From Notamacropus eugenii (Eukaryota > Chordata > Mammalia > Diprotodontia > Macropodidae), in NCBI RefSeq assembly GCF_028372415.1, contig NC_092872.1, forward strand, positions 392,172,853 to 392,236,852: a stretch of 64,000 bases of DNA, given 5' to 3'. Every line of letters begins with the position of its first letter. Position 1 is the first letter of the stretch. Below the pieces are notes generated by a model. The model was not told the DNA's origin, made no database searches, and worked only from the letters and a program-made list of their open reading frames with translations. Shown piece by piece: positions 29,972 through 42,290 of the stretch. Made by a program: the position numbers and the translations under genes.

Positions 29972-30200
29972 TCATTTCTCTCTCTCTTTTTCTATCTCTT
30001 TCTCTCTCTTTGTTTTTCTTTCTCTCTCTCTTTGTTTCTCTCACTTTTTCTTTCTTTCTCTCTTTCTGTACCTTTCTTTCTTTCTTTCTTCCTTCCTTCC
30101 TTCCTTCCTTTCTTTCTTCCTTTCTTTTTTCTTCCTTCCTTCCTTCCTATCTCCATCTTCCCTCCCATGCTTTCCCTTACCCCCTCTCTCTTTCTTTTCC
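29972..30200. repeat. CTTT/CCTT pyrimidine-rich simple repeat
   Basis: A long pyrimidine tract of TCTCTCTTTT, CTTTCTTTC and CCTTCCTTCC units on the plus strand. It gives a 132-codon Phe/Leu/Ser frame that is an artefact. Confidence 0.95.
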
Positions 30201-30334
30201 ATCAGTATGAATAGTTGTTTAATGTTTAAATAACAGACCAAATCCTAATCCATAAATCCTTCTTCCCAGAAGGGAACTTCTTCCTAGTGTTTTTTATGTT
30301 GTCTCTATCTATAATTATCTTCTACTTACTTATC

Positions 30335-30465
30335 TATTCTCTTAGTAGAATGTAAGCCCCTTGAAGGCAGGCATTCTTTAATCTTTTCGCCTTATTTTCC
30401 CATAAATTAGTATAATGCCTGGAATATAGAAGACGTTTAGTAAATATTTAATCAGTTGTTTATAT
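30335..30465 (+). mobile_element. L2 3' terminal relic
   Basis: It contains the L2 ending: AGAATGTAAGCCCCTTGAAGGCAGGCA, a TTTTCCCATAAATTAG-type segment, TATAATGCCTGGAATATAGA and TTTAGTAAATATTTAA. This is the well-known L2 3' end, diverged. Confidence 0.75.
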
Positions 30466-31664
30466 TGAAATTAGTATTTAGTAAAACTGGGACTAGAATT
30501 CATGTCTTCCCAAATCTAGTATAATCCACTACTGCAGTGGGTGTAGATTAGACTCTAATCATAAAATGAATGCAGAACTAAGAAATTGTCCTATTGATAG
30601 TAACATTGGGAAGTAATAAGAATGAAATGTGAATTGTCAAAGGTTTAAACTTCATAGAAAATATTTAAAGAAACATTATTCCTCCCTTGTAATGTCCACA
30701 TTTAAAAAGGCAAGTTATCAATAACTGTAAGTTTGATAGAAATTAAATATACACTCCTCTTAAAATAATGGATGCACAAAGAGTTGTGAGCATCAGAGTT
30801 GCCCAGAATTAAACCCTCTGTCATTTTACAACATTCCAGATTGAGTGATTTCCAATATGACTTGTTCCAGAGCAAAGACTTCAAGGCCAGAAGCAAACAT
30901 TTAAAAATATATATCTGATCAATATCTCTCACTACACTATTTGTCACTTGCACAGGCTCCACATTTTGGTCTCCCAGGCAAAACTACCCTGAGTTGGTCT
31001 AGAGAAGAAATGACGCATGTTGAATAAAGGCTAATAGGCCTTCCTTGGACTGGAGTTCTACAATCTTCATTGTTGGAAATTCAACATTGCATTGTAAATG
31101 AAGGGTCTTATAGAGAAACTCTCCTGCATTTAGCTGTTATTTCATTATTCTACAACGTCTATTCAGTTGTTGCAACAGCAAATGCACTCAGAATACTTGT
31201 CTATTTATGTTGGCATCACCTAATATTAGTTGTTTTTATTTTAAATCATTTTCCTAAATTATTCAATCTCTTCTTTTGTTATCATAAATGTGCCCCCCCC
31301 CTTTCTACACACACTTTTCTATTCCTTTGGATAAAAGTTAAAAAAAAGATTGAGACAGCATGTTTTTTTGTTGATTTTTGTTTGTTTGTTTGGGCTTTTT
31401 TTGTTTGTTTTTGCCCGAAGAGAGTTTTGAAAAGATACAGACAAAATACCCTTTAAATTTATAGTAAAAAACAACAACAACAACAACAAAACAAAAACAA
31501 AAAACAAAAAAAAAACACTATATTTCTTTAACTGTTTGTTCCCAACTTTTATTTCATGATTACTTCTAACACTAATTAGGTGTGTAATTGCAGGAAATGA
31601 TTTAACCTCACTGAGTTCCAAATATTAAAGGAATAAACGTATTCCTACCCAGAGAATCCTCTTC
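30466..31664. other. No gene; low-complexity T- and CAA-rich patches
   Basis: No recognised repeat family except simple sequence: T-rich with TTTG units around 31360-31410 and (CAA)n at 31467-31517. The frame at 31070-31456 (128 codons) has no domain and ends in this low-complexity stretch. Confidence 0.5.
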
Positions 31665-31960
31665 TGAGAGTGCACAAAAAGAGTAGCATTTTTTTTTTTT
31701 TGGAAAAAAAGGTTAGAAATAAATTGGGTACCCGTAAATTAGAGAACAGAAAAAGAAACCAAGACACTTGAATATTGTTACATTCCAAGAAATAATAGAT
31801 TTGACGCATTTAGAGAAACATGGAAAGACTTTTAAACAACAATACAAAGCAAAGACATTAAAGTAACAAAACACTAGCAAAAAATGAATAATGATAAATT
31901 GTGATCAAACCTGACCAGGGAGAAGGTGAAAGATCTGGTCTATTCTGAGCCATGACATAT
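31665..31960 (+). mobile_element. Old L1 3'-end fragment
   Basis: The phrases GTAGCATTTTTT, GGTACCCGTAAATTAGAGAA and TTTAGAGAAACATGGAAAGACTT follow the order of an L1 ORF2 end and 3' UTR (compare 8200 and 63440). It is very diverged, and an alternative source cannot be excluded. Confidence 0.4.
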
Positions 31961-32984
31961 TTTTTTCTATTTGTCTGCAAGCAGGTCTTGTAGTTGATTG
32001 GCCAGTTTGCAAAAAGATTTTTTTCTCCTAAAAAACAACAAAACAAATCAACAACAACAACAAAAACATGAACTTCTGAGTAGAATTAGTAGTGATAACA
32101 GATTTTTTGTTTATTCTGTTAATAGCTGTTTATTCAAGGAAGTTTTATTAATTTTAATTGTCTTATCAAATGCCTAACTTGACAGTGCTTGAGGTGAAGG
32201 TAATACAGATTCCCTGCCCTTCAAAGTTTGGAGATAGATTAAACCTGATTTGTGAACTATGTATAAATAAAAAACAATTTTACAAAACCATAAACTGAAG
32301 AAGTAACTAACCAAATAAGCCTGATGCATAAAAAATAGCATTTATAATATTTTCTTTCCTATGATGCCAGTGTCAGGATAATTTAGAAAGATATGGAAAC
32401 ATCCTTTTATTTACTCTGTGGAAATTCTTCGATAGAATCTTCATTGGTTGAATCAATATATGGATTCATGTTGATATATTTTATTAATGTTTGCACTCAA
32501 CAGGTAATTATTAAACAGCTTTTATGATCAAGACACAATATCAGGGCACTGAAGATCCAAAGATTACAAAAAAGATATTCCTCTTCATGAAGGAACTAAT
32601 ACCCCATTTCCTGGTAGACTACAAATATTTATAATAAATACTCTTACCATAAATACTTATGCTAGAATGTAATATGGTAAAGGATAAATAAAAAAATACT
32701 CTAGAAAAATTAAAAGAGAAAGAAATCACTTAAAAGAGCTGCTTATTTTACAGATGGAATTTTTTCCCCTGATCTAAAGTTTGCGCAGGAAATTGAAAAA
32801 TCATATTCCTGAAGCAAAAGAGATAGGAGAACTTGACACTTTGACATGGGAACTTAGGGTTCTTCCTAAAAAGTAAGGGCAAACTTTTTAAACATATATA
32901 TAAAGCCCTCCATGACTTTCCCCTAACTTACAACTCCAGCCTAATCATCCATTTTTCAGCTAAGCTTTTTATTCCCTAAGCAAA
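31961..32984. other. Mostly unassigned; contains one copy of an old repeat
   Basis: (CAA)-rich around 32040-32067. At 32485-32640 the words TTATTAAACAGCTTTTATGATCAAGACAC, GGGCACTGAAGATCCAAAGA and GAAGGAACTAATACCCCA resemble an old interspersed repeat also seen at 34290 and 63325. No coding signal. Confidence 0.45.
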
Positions 32985-33245
32985 GACAGGTAGGCAGCAT
33001 AGTGGATAGAGCATTAGACTTGGTGTCAGGAAGATGTGAGTCCGAATCTTTCTTCAGGTGCTTACCACTGGTGTGACACTAAGTTACTGAAATTGAAAAA
33101 GACTCTTGCTTCTCTTGTAAAATGGGAATAATAATAACACTGATCTAATTAGATTGTTGTGAGTACCAAATGACATAAAAAATGTAAAGTGTTTTCCAAA
33201 CCTTCAAGTGCTTTATAAATGTTAGATATTCTTATTAATTATATC
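32985..33245 (+). mobile_element. CORE/MIR-type SINE (therian)
   Basis: The tRNA-like head AGGTAGGCAGCATAGTGGATAGAG is at 32989-33012. It is followed by TCAGGAAGATGTGAGTCCGAAT, a CTCTTGTAAAATGGGAATAATAATAA core and a TGTAAAGTGTTTTCCAAACCTT tail. The head matches the SINE at 361-603, but the 3' part differs and is MIR-like, so it is a related but distinct SINE family. Confidence 0.7.
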
Positions 33246-33364
33246 CCCGACACTTAACACACTGCATGGTAGCTTAATAAGTGTTTATTTTATGAATTGA
33301 TTATACTCTGTAATTTTAGTGTTTGGTACATAGTAGGTACTTAACAAATGATTACTGATGAATT

Positions 33365-33580
33365 AACACCATAAGTTTGTTAACTCCTGAAATACTTCCA
33401 TCCCATTCTTATCTGTCAACTGCTACCTCCTCAGTTAAGCCTTCCTTGATCCTCATTTCCTCTCCCAACTATCACAGCACATTATTTGTACTTTTCTTCT
33501 ATATCCTTCACACTATAACTTGTATCAGGTTTATTTGTCTACATCCTTTATCTCCTGTAAGACTGAAAATTCTCTGAGCA
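33365..33580 (+). mobile_element. L2 3'-end relic
   Basis: The order is CTACCTCCTCAGTTAAGCCTTCCTTGATC, CACAGCACATTATTTGTACTT, TCTACATCCTTTATCTCCTGTAAGACTG, AAAATTCTCTGAG. This is the L2 3' UTR layout. A small (CA)n run at 33583-33602 follows. Confidence 0.65.
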
Positions 33581-33582
33581 CA

Positions 33583-33602
33583 CACACACACACACACACA
33601 CA
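33583..33602. repeat. (CA)n microsatellite
   Basis: About ten CA units directly after the L2 relic. Confidence 0.95.
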
Positions 33603-34539
33603 ATCCTAAATGCAGACTTTTGTGTTCAATGTTTGTTAAATGAATGCATAAGTATTTTTGTTACTAAGAAAAAAAGAAATGTGGGAATCAGTGATGCTAT
33701 TCTAATTTATTTTTTTTTCTTTTTTGATCTATTCTAAAACCAGATCTCCTTGATGAAATCGTGGTTGGACATTGTCATCCTCTGGTGTAATAAGTAGTCC
33801 TTCCTTCTCTTTGGTAGAAGGATGTGGAAAGCCTTGGAACATTTATTCAATCCCAATCTTATTGGAGATCATCGTTAAATTGATTCTTTCTGGTTGTTAT
33901 GAATTATTTTGATTCTCACCATGTTTTCTAGTTTTTCATAGTCACCTACATGGGAGATAATTGGTTTAATTTATAATGTGTTTATCTCTTTCCCATAGTC
34001 ATACCATCATAGAGCCCTTAGCTGCTCACCATCTGCCCTGTGTTTTCTCTTCCAAGGTGGCATCTGGATTTCTGACTGTTGTTAAGTTTCTATGCCAGGC
34101 CACCCAGGGTTTTTTTAAGTCAACACCCAAACTACTAATTTCCCTGCGTTTGTTCATTAACTAATACATACTCTTCAACTGGTTCCTGATTTATTTTCTT
34201 TCAAGCTGTGAAAGCACTGCTTAAATCAGTAAAGGAGGGCTTTCTGTATTCCATGTCCTACCTTTTAATAATGTAATTAAATGTAATTAATAAGAGTTTA
34301 TTATGTTGCTATTGAGTATTATGTGAAGTTCTGAGCATATAAATACAAAAGTGAAACAGTACTTGCCCTCAAGGAACTTGTATTTTACTGGGGGTAAATA
34401 TAGTCAATTAAGTAAATTGAATTTTTTTAAAGATACTAAAGTAATTGAAGGAGAAGGTGGTCACAGATTGTCTCCTTTGATTTTTCTCATTGTAAACTAA
34501 ACAGTGGGACTGGAGTTTTGAATTTAAAAATTGTTATTA
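33603..34539. other. No gene; one old repeat fragment
   Basis: Unassigned except 34290-34420, where TTATTATGTTGCTATTGAGTATTATGTG and TTGCCCTCAAGGAACTTGTATTTTACTGGGGG resemble an old interspersed repeat. The small frame at 33976-34164 has no recognisable domain. Confidence 0.45.
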
Positions 34540-36611
34540 ATTTATAGCATTCATTTAAAAATAATTTCTAAATTCTCTCCCTTTCACACCTCCCTCACTC
34601 ACCCTGAAGGCAAGGAATTTTATATCAGTTATATATGTGAAATTATGTAAAACATATTTCCATGATAGTTATATTACAAGAAACAACACAAGAATAACCA
34701 AGTTTAAAAAATGTGTCAATCTGCATTCACACTCCATCAGTTCTTTGTCTGAAGGAAGATAGCATTATCGCATTTTTCATCATAAGTCTTTTAGAATTAT
34801 CTTGGTTCGTTGCATTGCTAAGAATAGCTAAGTCATTCACAGTTGATCATAATACAGTATTGCTATAACTATGTACAATGCTCTCCTGGTTGTTTTACTT
34901 TGCATCAATTCAAATAAGTCTTCCTAGGTTTTTTTTTTTTCCTGAATCAATTCTGCTCATTTTTTTTCTTGTATATCTCAGTAGTATTTCATCACAGTAA
35001 CATACTACAACTTGTTCTGTTATTTCCCAATTGATGGCATCTTCTTAATTTCCAATTTTTTACTGACACTAAAAGATCTACAATAAATATTTTTATGCAT
35101 ATAGTACCTTTTCTTTTGATTTCTTTAGGATACAGTCCAGTAGTAGTATTGCTATATCAAAGGGTTTGCACAATATGATGGTACTTTGGGCATCATTCCA
35201 AATTGCTCTTCAGAATGGTTGGATCAGTTCACAACTCCAGCAACACTGAAGTAATGTCCCATTTTTCCCACATATCTTCCAAAGTTTATCATTTTCCTTT
35301 TCTGTCAATAAGTTAATCTGATCAGTGTGAGGTGGTACCTGAGAATTTTAAATGGACATTTCTCTAAGCAAGTGATTAAAAACATTTGTCATATGATAAC
35401 AGACATTCTGGATTTCTTCTTCTGAAAACTGACCATTTCTTTTTTTGAACATTTATGAATTGAGAATGATATATGCTTCTAAGACTTTATCAGGGAAACA
35501 CTGTAAAATTCCCACCTCCCCACCCAGTTTCTTTCTTTTCTTCTAATATTGATTGCATTGATTATGTTTCTGCAATAACTTTTAAAACATGATATGATTA
35601 ATATTATAATTATACACTTAACATGTTGTGATACTCACTATCTGTTATGCAAGCATGAGTTTTTTCCTTATCTATATCTGATAGGTAAAATTTTCAATGG
35701 TCTCGTAATTTGCTTTTGATATTACCATTAATGTGTAAATCATGTACCCATTTTGAACTCATTTAGATATATAGTGTTTACTCAGTGCTAATTTCTGCCA
35801 AATAGCTTTCCAGTTTTCCCGCAATTTTATTGAATAGTGAATTCTTATTTCAAAAACTTACATATTTGAGTTTAAGAAACACTAGATTGCTATGGTCACT
35901 TACTACTGTGTATTGTGTACCCAGTATCTTCCACTAATCTACCATTCTATTTCTTATTCAGTATCAGATTGTATTGATTATTGCTATTTTGTAAGAAAGT
36001 TTGAGATCTGTTACTACTATACTACCTTGATTCATATTTTTCATGAATTCCCTTAACATTCATGAGTTTTTATTCTTCTGGTTTAGTTTTGTTATTATTT
36101 TTCTAGCTCTACAAAATATTTTAGTAGTTTTAGTGATATGGCACTGAATAAGTAAATTAACTTAGTTATAACTATCATTATGCTATATTGGCTTGGCCTA
36201 ACTATGAAAAATTAATATTTATCCAATGATATGCCTTTAGTAAGGTGAAAAACATTTTAGGAAATGTGTTCATAAAGTTCCTCATTTTGTCTTGGCAGGT
36301 TCACCTTCAAATATTTTGTATTGTCTATTGTTATGTTAAATGGAATTTCTTTCTGTCTCCAGCTCCTGAAATTTTGTTTATCATATATAGAGAAATATTG
36401 ATGAATTACGTAGTTTTCTTTAATATCTTACAAATTTGCTGATATTTTTAGTTGTTTAAAGTACTTTTTACTTAATATTCTACCACTGCATACTGTGTAT
36501 ATATACAAAGTATATCACCATATGATCTGCAAAGAATATGTTTTGTCTCATTGTTGCCTATTCTAATCCTTTCAGTTTCCTTTTTTATTTCTGTAGCTAA
36601 CATTTCTTATT
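34540..36611 (-). mobile_element. Old L1 (-): 3' UTR and ORF2 C-terminus to reverse transcriptase
   Basis: From the 3' end (CTCTCCCTTTCACACC, then TCCATCAGTTCTTTGTCTG) it runs into the ORF2 C-terminus: CACAACTCCAGCAACACTGAA and TTGGATCAGTTCACAACT are the antisense of the Cys/Trp-rich block. It continues to a stretch near 36560-36605 that is the antisense of the region after motif C. At 36611 it gives way to the 3' end of a second minus-strand L1. All frames are broken. Confidence 0.75.
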
Positions 36612-36999
36612 TTAATAATTATTATATTTATTTTCAGTGTTCTATAATCACTTCCATATATCTTAGACTTCCCCCCTCTCTTCCCTCTCCCTCCCCATTC
36701 TTTCCCCAAGGTGGCGTGCACTCTTATATATGTTCTACATATACATTTTGATTAAATAAAATTTCACCATAGTCATGATGAATAGCAGAATTAAAATGGG
36801 AGAAACCATAACAACAAAACAAAACAAAACATAGCACAAAAGAAAATGATGTTTCATTCTGTAATCCAATTCCATACTTCTTCCTCTGGATGTGGAAGGC
36901 TATTTGCTCAAAAGTTCATTGAAAATTTTTTAGGTCTTGCATTGCTACAAAGGACTAAGTCCACCTGAAAAATTCCTCACACACTGTGGTTGTTGCTGT

Positions 37000-39090
37000 G
37001 TACAAAGTTCTTCTCATTCTTCTCCTTTCACTCATCATCACATCATATTAGTCTTTCCAAGCCTCTCTGAAGTCATCCTGTTCACCCTTTCTTATAGCAC
37101 AATAATATTCTGTTACATTCATATACCACAACTTGTTCAGCCCTTCTCCAATTGATGGGTACCCTTTGATTTCCAGTTTTTGGCCACCTCAAAGGGAGCT
37201 GTTATGAATATTTTGTATTTTTGTACATATGGGACCCTTTTCCATTTTTGTAATCTCTTTGGGATACAGTTCTAGAGGTGATATTGCTGGGTCAAAGAGT
37301 ATGCACATTTTTGTGAGCATAGTTCCAAATTGTTCTCCAGAATAGTTGGGTCAGCTCACAGCTCCACCTACAATGAATTAGTGTTTAAACTCTCCTACAT
37401 CTCCTCCAGCATTTATCATCATCCTGTTTTGTCATGTTAGCCAACCTGAGAAGTGTGATGTGGGACCTCAAATTTGTTTTGATTTGCAACTCTCTCATCA
37501 ATGGTGGTTTAGAGCATTTTTTCATATGACAGTTTTAATGTCTTCCTTTGAAAACTGCCTGTTTATATCCTTTGACCATTTATCAATTGGGGAAAGACTC
37601 GTATTCTTGTACATTTGATGCATCTATGTATTTTAGAAGTGAGGACTTTATCACAGACACTTGTTGCAAAAATTCTTTCCCAGTTTACTGCTTCTCTCCT
37701 AATCTTGGATACATTGGGTTTGTTTGTGCAAAATCTTTTCAATTTCAATCAATATTCAACTTCCTCTTCTTTTAATCTGGGTAATTTATTTTTTTCATAT
37801 AATCATCTATCTCACTTAGATTGTCAAATTTATGAGCATATAGTTGGGCAAAGTAATTTCTAAGCATTGTATTAATTTCCTCCTTGTTAGGGGTTAATTC
37901 ATCATTTTCATTTTTGATATTGGTAATTTCATTTTCTTCTTTCTATTTTAAATCAAATTTACTACAGGTTTATCAATATTGTTTTTTTCATAAAACCAAC
38001 TCTTCATTTATTTTTAATTCAATTGTTTTCTTGATTTCAACTTTATTAATCCCCCTTTTCATGGTCAGTATTCCTAATTTGGTATTTACTTGAGAATTTT
38101 AATTTTTTTCTGGCTTTTTCAGCTGCGTGCCAATTCATTAATCTCCTCTTTCTCTATTTTATTCATGTAGGCATTCAACGATATAAAACTTTCCCTAAGA
38201 ATTGCTTTTGCACTATCCCATAAGATTTGGTAGGTTATCTCATTATTGTCATTCACTTGAATGAAGTTGTTGATTGTTTCTATAGTTTCTTGTTTAACCC
38301 ACTTATTCTTTAGGATTAGATATTTTAGTTTCCAATTAATTTTTGTTTATCTTTCCATCATTTTTTGGAACATAAAAATTTTTATTGCATTATGATCTGA
38401 GAAGGATGCATTGAGTATCTGTGACTTGCTGTACTGAATTGTGAGGTTTTTATGGCCTAGTACATAGTCAATTTTTGTTTATGTGCTGTGTCCCATTGAG
38501 AAAAAGCTATATTCTTTTCTATCCCCATTCAGTTTTGGCTAGAGATCTATCATATCTACCTAATGAAGAGTTTTATTCGCCTCCTTAACTTCTTCTTGTT
38601 TATTTTGAGGTTAGAATTATCAAGTTCAGAGAGGGGGAGGTTGTAGTGCCCCACTAGTGTAGCTTTGCTGTTGATTTCTTCCTATAACTCTCTTAATTTC
38701 TCCTCTAAAAATCTGAATACTATATCACTTGAAGCATATTTGTTTATTAATGATATTGCTTTGTTGTCTGTGGTGCCTTTTATCTGGTTATATTTTCCTT
38801 CCTTATCTCTTTTGATCAGATCAGTTTCTGCTTTTGCTTTGTCTGAGATTAGGATTGCTAACCCTGCTGTCTTTAGATCAGATGAAGCACAATATACTCT
38901 GCATCAACCTTTTACCTTTACATCGTGTGCATTCCCCTATTTCAAATGTATTTCTTGTGAACAACATATTGTTGGATTATGGTTTTTATTCCATTCTCCT
39001 ATTCATCTCCGTTTTATGGGAGAATTCATCCCATTCACATTCACAGTTACGATTACTATCTGTGTCTTTCCCTCCATCCTCATTTACCCT
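37000..39090 (-). pseudogene. L1 ORF2 pseudogene lacking the reverse transcriptase
   Basis: The antisense of 39060-38660 carries the endonuclease landmarks (ITVNVNG near 39045, KVKVEGW near 38915, KEKLREL near 38700). 38560-37780 carries the linker. Then 37740-37000 carries the C-terminal text (SFATSVCDKVL, RYHITPI-like, and the Cys/Trp block). All frames are short and out of phase. The junction near 37750 joins CTTTTCAATTTCAATCAATA-type sequence across the missing domain. Confidence 0.65.
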
Positions 39091-39689
39091 TGTTAATGCT
39101 TTTAGTTCTCCCTTCTCTCTTCACCTCCACAATAGTTTTAATTTTTGACCCTCTCCTCCCTCAGTCTTCCCTCTGTTCTTTCAGCCCCGCTCCCTTTTAA
39201 TCCCCTGTGTGCTTAATACTTCTTTCTTCTTATTCAGCCTCCTTTTCCTTTTCGTTCCCTCTTCCTCTCCTATTCCCTATAGAGCTAATTGTATTTCTGT
39301 TCTTAACTGAGTTTGTTGTACCCTCCTTGAACCAAATCATATGAGAGTACCTCTCAAGCAATGCTCATCTTCCACCCCTCTTTCCCTCTATTGTAATGCA
39401 TTTTTGTGCCTCTTCCTGTGATGCAATTTACCATTTTCTTCTTCCTCGTTTTCACATCTCAGGTTACAATCTCTTCATACCCTGAAATCACATTTTTATC
39501 ATCACATCAATTACTTTACACCTGCCACCTTGGTCTATGTATATCCCTCTTACATATCATGATAAATATACAGTTCTCAAGATTAACAAGTATCTTCTAT
39601 TATAGGGATGTAAACAGTTTGCCCATATTTAATAACAAGTTTTGTTTTTTTTTTTCCCATTTACCTTTTTTCTTTTTGCTTCTGTTGAA

Positions 39690-40440
39690 ACTTATGAAGA
39701 TCAGATACTCTATTGAGCTCTGGTCTTTTCATCAGGAAGGTCTGGAAATCCCTTATTTCATTGCATGTCCATCTCCTTGCCTGAAATATTATGCCCAACT
39801 TTGCTGGTCACTTGATCCTTGGTTGCTGTCCAAACTCATTTGCCTTACAGAATATCATATTCCAATCCCTTCACTCTTTTAATGCAGAAGCTGCAAAGTC
39901 CTGTGTGATCCTGACTGTAGTTCCTCAATATTTCAATGGTTTCTGACTGATTTTATTGTTTTCTCCTTCACTTGTTATTTTTGGAAATTGGCAGCTATAT
40001 TTCTTGGTGTTTTTAGTTTAAGATCTCTTTCAGGAGGTGAATGGAGGATACTTTGGATGACTATTTTGCCCCCTGGATCTAGGACTTCTGGGCAATGTTC
40101 CTGGCTGATTTCTTGGAAGATATTTTGCAAGCTCTTTTTTTCATCATGGCTTTCTGGTAGTCTAATAATTCTTAGATTTTTCTCTCCTGTATCTATGTTC
40201 CAGATCAGTTGTTTTTCCAATTAGATATTTGACATTTTCTTCTGTCTTTTCATTCTTCAGATTCTGTTTGACTGATTCTTCATGTCTCCTAGAGTCATTA
40301 TCTTCTAGTTGCTCGATTCTAATTTTTATCAAATTGTTTTGTTCAGTTAGCTTTTGCATCTCCTTTCCCCTCTATCTAATTGTTCCTTTTAAGGAGTTAT
40401 TTTCTCCACTTACATTTTGTACTTTTTTTCACATTTGTCC
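39690..40440 (-). pseudogene. L1 ORF1 pseudogene
   Basis: Frame 40359-40162 gives the coiled-coil end and core start (MQKLTEQNNLIKIRIEQLED). Frame 40220-39975 gives the RNA-recognition signature (EKNLRIIRLPESHDEKKS) and the start of the C-terminal domain (CPEVLDPGGKIVIQSI, LKTPRNIAANFQK). The last part, near 39900-39690, is in other frames. The N-terminal region upstream of 40440 has been replaced by short 5' UTR-like sequence. Confidence 0.7.
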
Positions 40441-40446
40441 AATTTT

Positions 40447-40513
40447 CTTTTCTAGGGGTCAATATCTTTCTATCACGTTTCAATTTTGTCTTGCCCTCTC
40501 AAAGATCTTAAAT
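40447..40513. repeat. 67-bp repeat, copy 1
   Basis: CTTTTCTAGGGGTCAATATC through CTCAAAGATCTTAAAT. It matches 42291-42357 at 65 of 67 positions in the same orientation. It lies in the 5' region of the minus-strand L1. Confidence 0.85.
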
Positions 40514-40859
40514 CTACTTTCACCCCAGATCTTTTTTATTCACCTACTAAATTGTCTTGGGCTGGAAAATTGTTTCACTTCATCCTTTTATTGGTTCTGT
40601 CACTCCAGAATTTGTTTTGAGGCATTATTTTAATGTTGGAGATTTAATGAAGGAAATTTGATTAAGGTCAGGCAATTCCCTACTTTTACCCTGCCATCTT
40701 GGCTCTACTCTTCACTCAGACAGATCTCTAAAACTATGAGGTGCACAATAATTATTGATCTGCATTGGTAAAAGTTTCATCTCTTAGAGTTCTTGTTTCA
40801 ACCAAAATCACACATTTAAACTACTAAAAAAGGTAGAAATATTTTTCTCCTTATAGAGC

Positions 40860-41035
40860 CCTAATATTTACAAAGCACTTTGCTCACAATAATCCTGTAG
40901 AACAAGTAACTCATATATTTAATTTTTATAGACAAGAAAGCAAGTGTTCATGGAAGTTGAATGACTTGTTTAAGTTTATGCATGTACTATGTGAAATGGG
41001 ATTTTAACTCAGGTCTTACCTGACACTAACCCAAG
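40860..41035 (-). mobile_element. MIR SINE relic (minus strand)
   Basis: TTTACAAAGCACTTTGCTCA, ATAATCCTGTAGAACAAG, TTTTTATAGACAAGAAAGCA, then TGAATGACTTGTTTAAG and GGATTTTAACTCAGGTC. Each is the reverse-strand version of a MIR core block, in the right order. Confidence 0.75.
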
Positions 41036-41179
41036 ATGTTTTTTTTCTTTTTATGTCATCTCAAAAAATCATCAGTATTCTAGTATTCCAATTGGCTTCA
41101 GTCCTATCACATAGTATAACTTTTAATAGAATGAAGTTAATGAAGACTTCTTAGTGCTTAATAAAAGGCTTTTAGTACA

Positions 41180-41625
41180 TGGTTAGGACTAAGTTTCGGT
41201 TTCCCAGAAATCATGTGCCACGTCAACATAACACAACATAACTTCCCTTGGGTTGTCATAACACAACTCCCCCTTCCCCCCTTGAGTTGCCATATCAGCA
41301 AAACACAACCTCCTCTTGGGTTACCACATCAACATCCACATCAACATAATGTCTATTGGTTATTCACAGGGTAGAATTGTCGTGTTTAGATTGTGAGCAT
41401 GCTTCCAAGTCAATGGGAGTAAAAGGCCAGTAGGGGAGTGGGATCTGTGTTAGGGCTATTGTTAGGTCTATCTCTATTTTTGTCTTCTGTAATTGCCTCA
41501 CTCTCCTGATTACTTATCAGAGAGGCCATGCCCTTTCTCTCAAGATCGTAATAAAATCTTGCTGCTTTGCTTCTACCTTGAGAAGTCTCAATTTTTGAGT
41601 CGGTGGTCTCTGGCTCACACAACCT
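41180..41625 (+). mobile_element. Probable solo LTR (unassigned ERV)
   Basis: It looks like an LTR: a C-rich U3 with repeated CAACATAACACAAC words (41223-41268 and around 41299), a possible CATGCC/CTCTC region, AATAAA at 41550-41555 followed by a T-rich, then GTCTCAATTTTTGAGTCGG and TGGTCTCTGGCTCACACA ending. The U5-like end resembles class I elements. I could not find exact TG/CA edges or a target duplication, so limits are approximate. No internal retroviral sequence is adjacent. Confidence 0.5.
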
Positions 41626-42230
41626 CATAGTATAGATGAAGATAGCTTTTGATGAAAAAATAACTGAAGTTTCAACTTTATTTACTCTGACAAGTACAGA
41701 CAATATGATGCATTGTGCTTTCAACAAAAGGTATGTGTTGAGATCTATCCAGTAACAGTCTCTATAAAGTGAGATATTAAAGTTTCTTTCTAGCTGCTCT
41801 ATGTATGAATTGTTTATTACATCCTAGAAATCTGCTTCCCCATTGTCACTCTCCGCTACAGGCTGTCTCTACAAGTTTCAGTGCCTCTTATTTATATTTG
41901 CCAAGTTTGCCACAGCTGCAACAGAATCAAGACTGATTCTTGACATTAAAAAATAGCTCATTTTTTAAAAAGCAGAAAAATGAAGACTTCTCTGCAGTAT
42001 TTTTCATAGAAACTATGTTCAAAACAGTTTTGAGAATGTATAGTAAAAGCTTAATAAATATTTTAAAATTTTAGAATAAATATATTTATAATTCTGCTGT
42101 CTCCAAATTCTCCAAAGAACTCACTCGATATTTCCCCAGCACTTGTCATAGAACTGTCAAAAAATATTTTCCTTTGATTCTAATGAATTTAGGTCTATAA
42201 AATATTCTTAGTACTATTATCTTTAGAAAG
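41626..42230. other. No gene or recognisable repeat
   Basis: AT-rich; no supported feature. The minus-strand frame 41727-41410 crosses the LTR and has no domain. Confidence 0.45.
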
Positions 42231-42285
42231 GTATGTGTGTGTGTATGTGTGTGTCTGTGTGTCTGTGTCTGTGTGTATGTTTGTC
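42231..42285. repeat. (TG)n microsatellite
   Basis: GTGTGT/GTCTGT units with a few interruptions, directly before the second copy of the 67-bp repeat. Confidence 0.9.
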
Positions 42286-42290
42286 TATTG

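Larger units (their letters stand above)
36612..40715 (-). mobile_element. L1 (-), 5' end present, reverse transcriptase deleted
   Basis: On the minus strand: start motif GAGCCAAGATGGCAG (read at about 40699-40713), a short 5' region, ORF1 (40440-39690), inter-ORF region, ORF2 endonuclease and linker (39090 to about 37760). A jump follows at about 37750 straight to the ORF2 C-terminus (37750-37000) and 3' UTR. Roughly 2 kb with the reverse transcriptase is missing. Both ends are present, so this is another internally deleted L1. Confidence 0.75.

Noticed and set aside
29816-30214. 132-codon Phe/Leu/Ser-rich frame
   Set aside because: Translation of a CTTT/CCTT pyrimidine tract; low-complexity artefact.
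31070-31456. 128-codon frame with hydrophobic stretches
   Set aside because: No family resemblance; its end is T-rich low-complexity sequence.
39406-39882. 158-codon plus-strand frame
   Set aside because: Antisense of the inter-ORF region and ORF1 end of a minus-strand L1.
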